Shown here in pieces: positions 55,709 through 64,000 of a stretch of DNA of 64,000 nt; the stretch's first letter is position 1, and the number at the start of each line of letters is the position of its first letter. The DNA lies in assembly GCA_021292165.1 (NCBI GenBank), contig CM037877.1, positions 210,346,715-210,410,714 on the forward strand. The letters run 5' to 3'. This stretch comes from Shinisaurus crocodilurus (Eukaryota > Chordata > Lepidosauria > Squamata > Shinisauridae). Made by a program: the position numbers and the translations under genes. The notes beneath the pieces were generated by a model. That model did no database searches and was not told the origin of the DNA. It worked only from the letters and a program-made list of their open reading frames with translations.

Positions 55709-55951
55709 CAGTCATGCCTTGGATTGAGAGCATAATTTGTTCTGGAAACGTGCTTGTAATCCAAAACACTCTTATATCAAAACGAAATCCCCCCAAAAAA
55801 ATTTGTACAGAGATTTTTAATTTAAGCCGTACTACAGTACTTGTATTGCAAGACGTCGCTTGTATATCAAGTAAATAAATAAATATTTAAAAATTTGCTT
55901 ATCTTGCAAAACGCTCTCAAACCAAGCTACTTGCAATCCAAAGTATTACTG
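55709..55951. mobile_element. Tc1/mariner-type MITE, second copy
   Basis: Ends cagtcatgccttggattg and ttgcaatccaaagtattactg with TA on both sides. Its interior lacks the GC-rich insert of the 37353-37614 copy and has an AT-rich stretch instead. Confidence 0.85.
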
Positions 55952-56744
55952 TAATTGTAATGCCTGGCTCACTTGTGCAGCACATGATACACTCCTGAAA
56001 CCGTTCTTCTCAAACTACTTATGGCCTTATATCCCAAATTTCTTCAGTCTACTTTTATAACATCCCCCCTCCCCCGTCTCATCACTTCCATGCAGTATAA
56101 ATTATGGTATGAGCTACCCTCATGGTACTGTAACCTATCCTGGTGGGAGTGGCTTCAGCTTAGAGAACTGGTTCAGCAACCTTTGTTCCTGGGGCATCAG
56201 GGCTCATCTTACAGCCCCCCCCCCACTTCTAACGCAATGCAAGCACTATGAAGCAACATATGGCACGAATTCACATTAAAGAGTGACACAATTCCGCTCA
56301 TGTGACCCTTCAAACTCCTCCTACTTCTTCCACAATTACAGCACTATGCATTGATGTATGGCACTTGATCACGTTATAAACACAGCAGATACTGTGCAGT
56401 GTTCATTAATGTGTGCCCACTGAGCAGCAATTGTATTTGGGGGGAAAATACCAACACAGTGGTACCTCACAAACAAAAGTGGCTCCAGTGTAGATTCTCC
56501 CCAAATAGTTACATGCACAAGGTGGTAGTAAGTTGCATTTACTATGTGGTAAAATATGATGCGCTTTGGAAACCATGACTCATTTGTCACCTCTGTTATC
56601 TCTGTGCATAGCGCGCTTATTGGATAGCTCGAAAGGGAATTATGAGTAATTTTATCTCATAGGCTTACTTCCATTTGCCTGAATCTACATTTATTAAGTG
56701 GTAACAACTCCAAGGAGTGAGTGGCAAATACAGTTAGTTCACAA

Positions 56745-57045
56745 CCCCACAACAAACCATGAGCTATTCTCCTGGGTTGTTCATGGTTAACAACCCATAG
56801 TTAAACCATAGTGCAGGGTTCGCACGTAACAAGAAACCACAATTCAATGACAACTCACAATTCAACCCAAACTCTGGGTTGTTGTTATGCGTGAACCAGG
56901 CCAAAGTCTCTGGGTTCACATGCTACAATCAGGCCAATTAGCGGTTGATTATGCAAAGCGGAAGTAGCTTGCACGCAGCATGCAACCCGGCAAATCGTGG
57001 GTTAATTAGCCCACAATTTGCCACCATTATGTTCGAACCAGGTCA
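56745..57045. repeat. Palindromic repeats with gggttcgcacgtaac ends
   Basis: The stretch agggttcgcacgtaacaag to ttgttatgcgtgaaccagg forms a hairpin at about 56815-56902. A second (tgggttcacatgctacaat to attatgttcgaaccaggtca) follows at about 56912-57043. The ends resemble the foldback element at 24476-25268. Confidence 0.5.
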
Positions 57046-57311
57046 GAGGCTTCACGCCTTTGAGGACAGCAATCATTGAGACATACTGGTGTGATTGGAT
57101 TTGGATCCATCCTATATCTGTCCTATGGAGTCCACTATCTGCAACGCTCAAAGCCTGGACACTATACGACCAACATTAAAAGGTCCCTTAGACACGTATG
57201 TCCCTGAGCATGTGTATGGACACCATCCATACATTAAGGGATATCATAGTATACTTGGAGAAATCTTTCTTTTGAGAAAAGAAAGCATAGCTTCTTAATG
57301 GGATTTAAGAG

Positions 57312-57875
57312 TGTGAAGGATTGAGGCCTACATAGGCTTCGGTTAGTTGAAGCCTGTAGGCCCAAACACTTCCCTAAATTAGTTGAAGCCTGAAGGCCCA
57401 AATATTTCAGGATGGGAGGGGGCATTTGTGAGTTTCAGTTCAACTAATAGAAGTTAAGTATTATTTCTCCTGTTCAAGGTCACATGGTTATAACCTTCCA
57501 ATCCTGGGAAGGCTTTTTTGTGTGTGGGGGGGGTGGTCAGCTGGAGCCAGAGAGAGACTGACTGCAGAGGAGAGAGGTAGACAGAAGTTAAGTTAGAGAA
57601 CCTTGTGTTATTTGTCTGTTTAATTTTATCATACCTGCTTTTGAATTATAACTGCTCTATTATGTAAATACCCTAATGCAATAAGTAAAGTGTTGTTGTT
57701 TACCCTGAGTTGTTGGAGTGACTTATTCACCACGCCTGAAGCCTATTCTCATGCTACTGGGAACAGGAAAGTAACAGGCAAAGGATTGGTCTCCTGGAAC
57801 AGGAGAGGCTTTGAGAAGAGGCAGAGATCTTCAACAAGCAGGTCAAGGGGTCCCGGCAGTAGTGGAACCTTGACA
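57312..57875 (+). mobile_element. Solo LTR (564 bp), copy 2
   Basis: Same family as 51498-52047: starts TGTGAAGGATTGAGG, ends CCTTGACA. The 5-bp flank aagag is exact at 57307-57311 and 57876-57880. The TATA-like motif of copy 1 is replaced by a T-run. Confidence 0.9.
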
Positions 57876-58429
57876 AAGAGCCTCTCTATTGTTAATTAAT
57901 AAAGAGAATTTAAGGTTAAAGTTATGGCCTAGGATCAATATGGTACTGGAAATCTCCCAAAAAGTGACCTATACACTACAAAATGTTTTCCCCTGAAACT
58001 GCTTGCTCTTGTATTAGATTTCAGCTGCCCATCTTCCAAGCTGAATTAAATGAATTTTCCTTGAAGACATTGGGCTGCGTGATGGACTGAGGGCAGAACT
58101 TCATGCTACAAGGAGAACCCACCTTTTGCAACTCTTGTGTTTTCTTTGTAATGCTAATGCAGGTACACAGGGTGTATGTGTTTATAGGAGAAAAACAGTG
58201 TCTGAGCAGATGCTTTATTGATTGTTTTTATTTTTTATCTGCCCAAGAACAAAAGTTATCTGGACAGATTACGGGCTTCTCTACATGAGAGAAGAGTTCA
58301 GAGTAAGGCCACTGGAGATAATGTGATTTACTTCAGAGTAGGCATGCATTTCAGCTGTTTTTAGCTGTTCTTTGAGCCAAGTTACTCGGAGAAGCCATGG
58401 GTAGGGAGGGGGGAGGGGGAGGGTGTTGT

Positions 58430-58853
58430 GATATGTATCACATTACCAGCTGCAGCACATTGTTTACACATGGTAGGGACAGAATGGCGAGGTAAACAGG
58501 TTTATTATGTCTTACTAGAAACTGTGGTTTCTGGACTGTGAGAACTGTATGAGCTAGTCACATGGTTTGTATGTTCTGATGACGTGCTAACTTGTTTTCT
58601 GTCTGAAGCCATCTTAGAGAGAGGCAGGACTGCTTTCGCTCTTCTTCTTTGTTCTTCTTGCTGGGCTTTTGTTACTGCAACAATGTAACGCCTTTGTTGA
58701 GGTGGAGTGAAGCTCAACTTACTCCACTGGATGTAATGCTTGCTATGCATTTGCACTCTGCATATGGACTGTAACTAGGAAATGTATACTCTGTAGAACT
58801 TTACTTGCTAAGTGAATAAACAGGTAGAATTAGACCTGTGGTGTTACAGAGTG
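58430..58853 (+). mobile_element. Possible LTR, low confidence
   Basis: The segment starts TGTTGTGATATG and ends CCTGACA and has an AATAAA near the end (gtgaataaacagg). No flanking duplication was found and no second copy is present. Confidence 0.3.
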
Positions 58854-58899
58854 TTTCCTGACACCATGAATTAATCTGCAAACGGAGAAGCTAGAAGCA

Positions 58900-61070
58900 G
58901 GTCAGATTACAAAGCACGCTGCGGAAAGGGGGGAGGTCTGGAAGATCTGTGTGTGGAATGTCTGAGTTCGGCTAGCACACAGAGACAGGATTTTAAATCT
59001 CCCCACGCACACGCACTCTGCTGCTTACGCTGACATGCACAAAAGCAACATCAGAGGGGGTGGAAAAGCAAGAGGTGCTGCTGTTTGCTATGTGCAGGTA
59101 TGAATGAGCGAAGGAGTTTAAAAAAGAACAAAAACTGATGGCTCCTCCTGCCATGTCACAAAAAAATCATGGATAAGGAGAAGGGGATGGGAAGAGAAAT
59201 GGGAATTACCATTGAAGGTAATATGATTTACTTCTGAGTAGGCATGCATCTCGCCTCCTTTTCAGCTAGTTGATTTTTCAGCCAAGGGGATGAAAGGGGC
59301 ATTCCAAACTTTATTTTTTTTATAGGGGATGGGAGGGAAGAAGCATTTACTTGGAGAAGCCGTGGGGAGGTAGGTAGGTGGGAAAGCAAGAGTTGCTGCT
59401 GTTTTGTAAAGCCCCCCTAGGACACTTCCTTTTTGTGAGACAAACAGCGAATGCCCACCGCCCCTCAAAAACAATTGGCTAACACAGGCAACGACAGCAC
59501 CCAGTGAGCACACACATAGCCACGTACTGTGATAGTGAATCGCAATAACAGGATTACAGTCGTAATAAAAGTAGTACAGGAAATTACGGAAGAGAAAAGA
59601 ACAAGAACGCAAGAGAAACACAACCGGAATGGGAAAGGAAGAGTGCCGTGTGCCTCGCAAGTTACAGAGGCGATCCAGTACTGGAATAAGCTTCAGGTAT
59701 AGATCGCTCGTGGGTCTTGGGTGCTGTTTCTCTCTTGCACAAATCAGCCAGCTGATGTGGTTTAGTTGAGTTTGTGTGTCTGATATTTTCTGACCTCGCA
59801 CCAAATTGAACAGTTACCCTGCCATGGCAACCACTATAGAAAGAAAGTCAACCAACTCTGTGTGAGGTAAAACAAATACTTCAGGTGTAGGAAGAAACTG
59901 AAATGGACCATTAAAATGCTCAGGAATGTCTTAACTTGAGAGAAACTGGAGAAAATCCCAACAGATTTGTTCACCTTTCTCTCTGCAATCCATCCTGCTT
60001 TCTTCGGAGGCTTTTGTGGAGGTTTTGGCTGTACTTGTAGCTTTTTAATTTCTGGGTTTCCTTTCTGGGGTGCCACAGGATTCCTGCTTGTTTCCACCTG
60101 CCATCATCTGAGCAGGAAGTTATATGCAGCACGAGGGCCAGGTTTAAGGGAGCCCTTGGCAGAGTTCCCTCAGGTGGCCCGCCTTGTATGTTGGAGGGCC
60201 TCTGGCTTACCTGGTGGTGGGCAGCAGTAGCAGTGGTGCAGTGAGTGCCAGACAGCTTGGAGCTGCGGTTTCCCCACCATGCCCCTGGTATAACTTCACT
60301 CCAGGGCATTGTGGGAAATCAAAATAGAGGGCAGCTCCCAACCCCAGACACCCAGTGTGGAAGATGGAGCACAGTGGTGGACCCTGCCAGGGTCCTAGGG
60401 CTCTAGCATCTACCTGAGGATGCTGTCTTGGCTATATACTACCTCCAGAATCAGATGTTGCATGCCCATGGACACCAGAATCTGGAGAACAACCGCAGGA
60501 GAGGGCTATTCCACCCATTTCCGGCTTGCAGATTTTCCATAGGCAACTGGTTGAGCACTGTGGGAAACAGAATGCTAGATTAGAGGCCTTTGGTCTGATC
60601 CAGCAGATCTCTTCCTATATCATTATATATCTAGGCAGAAACTGAATGCAGTTGTGACCGGGGCGCTTCCAGACAACGTATTTATTGTACAATTGTCCTA
60701 CTTCATTCACAGAATTGTATGTGGGGGCAGGGTGGTCCTGAGTCCTGACATCATCTTCCTTAGGCAGTCCTCCCGTTTTTTCCCACCGCTTCTTCCATTT
60801 TTTTTTACTTACTGCTGAAAATCTGTTAATGCTGGAAAGATGAAATAGCTGAACAATGCCTTTTGATGCGTAATGCTAGGAACTGTCTGTCTGGAAGCAC
60901 CTCATATATTTTTCCTCCCAATTTGAAAGCAAAAATACGGACACAATTTTAGGAATGGAGCATCGACTAACTTCTTAGGTAATTGCTTAAAGAAGGGGTA
61001 CAAGACCATCATCAGTCTATCTACACTCACTTAGACCTGCTCTTCATTAAAAGGTGGGGGGGAGTTCGAA
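58900..61070. other. Unassigned intergenic DNA
   Basis: A block around 58310-58400 (gatttacttcagagtaggca, ttggagaagcc-type text) recurs in altered form at 59218-59370, suggesting two copies of an unknown repeat. No gene was found. Confidence 0.4.
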
Positions 61071-61078
61071 CGACAGAC

Positions 61079-61142
61079 ACTGCCCTGAGCGCCTTGGAAG
61101 AAGAGTGGGATAAAATGTAAATAAATGAATAAATAAATAAAA
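61079..61142 (+). mobile_element. L2-type LINE 3' tail fragment
   Basis: Text gagcgccttggaagaagagt and gggataaaatgtaaataa followed by (ATAA)n is the standard tail of these LINEs. Confidence 0.5.
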
Positions 61143-61144
61143 TG

Positions 61145-62340
61145 ATTCTGTCTTCCTCCTCACTCTTGATCCTGTTTCCTTTTTCTTTTTAGTCTTCATT
61201 TGGTTTCATGCTGTTCTTAGCCTTCATTGAGCTGGATTAACAAACCCAATTAAGACATATGAAGCACTTTAACAGGAAAGAACAGTTGATCTCCAGCTGT
61301 GTCTCATTACCTTTTTAATATGAGACCTAGAAAGGATTAGATGATCAGCCAAGCTGATATCTGACAGTGAGTAGGTGTAAAACCCCTCCCCCCACTACAG
61401 GCTGTAACAAAGTCCAAAATAATTGGAAGATGGAATGCTAGAGATTCAAAGCCAGGCTGAGGGCAGTGCTGCGTGGCCCCAGGTAGCCAGAAAGTGAGTG
61501 ATGTTGGCTGAACAACACTGACATTTCATATTAATATAGACAGGATTAACAGTCTTGTGATGAACAAGCCTGATATTTTTTTAAAAAATCTCTAAATCTG
61601 CAAGGCACAGTCTATGCCATATGGAGCAAATGCATGTAAGGAAGCCCCAGTAGTTGTTTGTAAAATGAAAAGCAGTTGAGTATAAATAAGGCTATTATGA
61701 GAGGAAGTAGATGGGGATGCTTAACCCTTTCCCTTCTGGTCCTTTTTCTGCTCAAAATGTCCCCCCTCTGCATTGTGAGTTCCACATGCATGTTTACCTT
61801 TCGAAACAAGCACCCGGAGCCCCAAGGAAAGATGGGGAAGCATCTTGGGGGACAATTTTGAGCAGAGCAATGGCCAGCAGGGAAAGAGTTCAGCATAAAT
61901 ACCTACCTCATCAATTCTATACTTAAAATAGCTCCATCCTGAGGATGCTTTTCATGTCTGAAAAATGTCTAGCGATAATGTGCATCACTGCCCTTGATTG
62001 TCTTAAAAAGCCCAAATAGAGGAAAATGTCTAGAGTAGAGGAATGCTGGTTTGCAAGTGTTGCTGCTTTGCACTTGAACTTAACAAATCTGATCCTGGAA
62101 AGAGAACAGTTTACTTTTCTGCACTTCGTATCTTCCAAGAGGTTGTTCAGGAGAATCTGCCTAATTACATGAGACATGGGCTTACAGCCTGCTAGAGTGG
62201 TTTCAGCCATAGGATTGCTCTGTTAAGTGATCTGAACAAAGGCTCCACATGGCCTTCCTTATCTTTATTAGTTTGGGAAGACTACACCATCACTACACTA
62301 CATCAGTTTCACCTGCTTTGGGTCAGCTCAATATCCACTG
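61145..62340. other. Unassigned intergenic DNA
   Basis: The opposing frames at 61612-61926 have no conserved domain. No repeat was recognised. Confidence 0.4.
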
Positions 62341-62349
62341 GATTTCCCA

Positions 62350-62438
62350 TCAGCCCTAGCTAGCATAGCCAACAGTGAGGGATGATGGGAGTTGTAGGCC
62401 AAAAGATCTGGAAGGCCACATGTTGTCCACCCCAGTCT
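62350..62438. mobile_element. hAT-type MITE, partial
   Basis: Contains catcagccctagctagcata and gggatgatgggagttgtag, the shared centre of the hAT MITEs. Ends are not preserved. Confidence 0.5.
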
Positions 62439-62444
62439 ATAACA

Positions 62445-62530
62445 ACACATTCTTGTGGCACCTTAAAGACCAACAAATTGATTATGGGCTAAGCTTTCAT
62501 GGACTAGAGTCAACTTCACTGATAAAAGCA
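62445..62530. repeat. Dispersed repeat with ttgtggcaccttaaagacc
   Basis: Same family as 34725-34820 and 50992-51170. Confidence 0.55.
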
Positions 62531-62681
62531 TTTTTATGCAGCTTTTTAGCCCTTGCAAAAACCTCCCAAAGCAGTTTACAAAACAAAAGCAACATAAAAT
62601 AACAAAAAATGAAAACTAAGACCTTAAAAGCAAAAGAATGTATGAAATGTTTTTCTATCCTAAGTTGACAAATGTATACAT

Positions 62682-62701
62682 ACACACACACACACACACA
62701 C
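62682..62701. repeat. (CA)n microsatellite
   Basis: Ten CA-type units. Confidence 0.9.
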
Positions 62702-62894
62702 GTGTAAAAAATGTAAAATGTAAAACAGTGAGATCAAAGGGAAATTAAATGCAAAAAATACAGTGTGACAATTATGTTAAAGTATAAATCTACGTAAAAT
62801 AAGCACAGTGGCCATGCACAAAGCAGTGCCGATAACACAAACATCCTGGCATTGGAATTAACACCTGTAATGGGATAAAAACCCATTATCATGA

Positions 62895-62962
62895 TTCAGG
62901 GGGTTGGACTCGATAGCCTTGTAGGCTCCTTCCAACTCTGATCTATGAAACTATGATAGAAC
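62895..62962 (+). mobile_element. CR1 LINE 3' end fragment
   Basis: Text cagggggttggactcgatag and gtaggctccttccaactctg, ending in atctatgaaactatgat, matches the CR1 terminus at 4715-4790 in reverse. Confidence 0.75.
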
Positions 62963-63248
62963 TGAACTTCTTGAGCATTGTAATTCAGTGGTTTCATGCT
63001 GGTATAGGCAGCCCACCCATGAGGCAGGGTGAGTCTCCTGTTTCAGGCGGCTCAGCAGGAGGAGCAACAAATTGCTGAGACATGTGGCAGGGTGGGGCAG
63101 GGATGGGTGGGAGGCAGAGCAGGGGGTGAGGGGAAGATGTGGCAGGGGTGTGTGTGGGATCAGCCATGTACAAAAGTCACTTCGGGTAATAATTAACCCA
63201 CAATTTGCCACTGTTATGTGCTAACCGGGTCATTTTGTCCATAGAGCA

Positions 63249-63472
63249 CCTATTTATTTATTTACATTTATTAATCGCCCATCTGGCCAGCAACCGGCCA
63301 CCCTGGGCAATGTACATAGGATAACAACAAGATAAAATACATTTAAAACAGTATAAAAAATTGTTAAAATCTTAACCCACCCCATATTCCCGCCTGAACA
63401 GCCAGGTTTTTAATGAGCGGCGGAAGCTCAGCAGAGAGGGGGCATGACGGAGGTCACTCGGGAGAGAGTTCC
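63249..63472 (-). mobile_element. L2 LINE 3' tail, minus strand
   Basis: It matches 1313-1572 almost base for base (atcgcccatctggccagcaa, attcccgcctgaa, atgagcggcggaagctcagc, ggaggtcactcg), then continues ggagagagttccacag, the L2 sequence that the deleted copy at 1311-3760 lacks. Confidence 0.8.
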
Positions 63473-63547
63473 ACAGTACCTATCAGGATATCCTGTTCTT
63501 TGGCATTTAGATGGTATCTAGCATAGGATGAGCACTATCGTATGGCA

Positions 63548-63620
63548 ATGCTGGCTGGGGCATGCTGAGAGTTGTAGGACTTTTTTCCCTGTCTAAACAT
63601 GCATAGGATTGCACCCTTAA
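63548..63620. repeat. Palindromic MITE, right half
   Basis: Contains gctggggcatgctgagagtt and ccctgtctaaacatgcatag followed by gattgcaccctta, as in 31729-31832. Confidence 0.5.
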
Positions 63621-64000
63621 TGCTACAACTGCACAGACTCATCTAGAGCAGGGGCAGGGCGCCACTGAATTCGACAGCAGTGAGAAGAAATGGCGTCCGC
63701 AGCGCTACAACGCTAGCCTCACTTGATTAGATGATGTTTTGTAAGCAACAGTATGCAGAAATACACACACACATACTTACATCTGACTTCACAATCTAGA
63801 TACATAGCATGGGGAAGGATCCAAAAGTGTCTGGCTGCTAGTGCTATTTACATTGCACTAGCAGAAACCAATGCTTGTGCAACGTCAACAGCACTTGCTA
63901 GTGTGATGGGTTTTCCAAAAGGGCTAATTGGCCAGGCACAGTTGGATCCTTCCCATGCAATCCCACACCGCTAGCTGTGGAGACCTGAGCAAATAACAGT

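Noticed and set aside
51498..57875. The two LTRs as ends of one provirus
   Set aside because: Each has its own 5-bp duplication and no retroviral genes lie between them.

Overview
The window looks like about 64 kb of a lepidosaur, most likely lizard, genome. This is an inference from the repeat mix: a CR1 LINE with an SGNH-type ORF1, L2 LINE copies with (TTTA)n tails, a full-length L1, tRNA-derived SINEs, solo LTRs and many short hAT and mariner MITEs. One single-copy host gene has long introns. No bacterial, viral or organellar gene set, CRISPR array, tRNA gene or functional rRNA gene was seen.

The only host gene I can support is KLHDC8A (kelch domain containing 8A) on the minus strand. Five coding exons run from the ATG at 42685 to the TAG at 27647 and would encode 350 residues, the length I recall for the human protein. 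Four features stand out: the first intron after the ATG has a GC donor in the only phase-compatible position; the fourth coding exon lacks one base; the last exon's 3' splice site uses a (CT)22 microsatellite as its polypyrimidine tract; and a fragment of the first coding exon has been copied into intron 1, where it seeds a 74-bp x 3 minisatellite.

Layout. 1-4.3 kb: an L2 copy that has lost most of its reverse transcriptase, plus L2 debris. 4.7-8.6 kb: a nearly full-length CR1, minus strand, with esterase-like ORF1 and endonuclease/RT ORF2. 8.6-10.9 kb: a nested stack (SINE in CR1 in a DNA transposon). 11-27 kb: gene-free DNA with L2, hAT MITEs, nested hAT elements and two long foldback elements. 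27.6-42.7 kb: KLHDC8A, with introns full of MITEs. 45.2-50.9 kb: a full-length L1 bounded by an 18-bp target-site duplication, with ORF1 open and ORF2 carrying two lesions. 51.4-57.9 kb: two solo LTRs of one family, one inserted in a 5S rRNA-derived/CR1-tail chimera, and a DNA transposon inside an L2. 58-64 kb: mostly unassigned DNA with L2, CR1 and hAT fragments.

Apart from KLHDC8A every protein-coding signal belongs to a transposable element. Target-site duplications read directly from the sequence (8 bp for hAT, 5 bp for the LTRs, TA for mariner, 18 bp for L1) give firm element boundaries and an order of insertion events. I did not find a convincing new multi-gene system. The most unusual items are the oddities inside KLHDC8A and the 5S/CR1 chimera.
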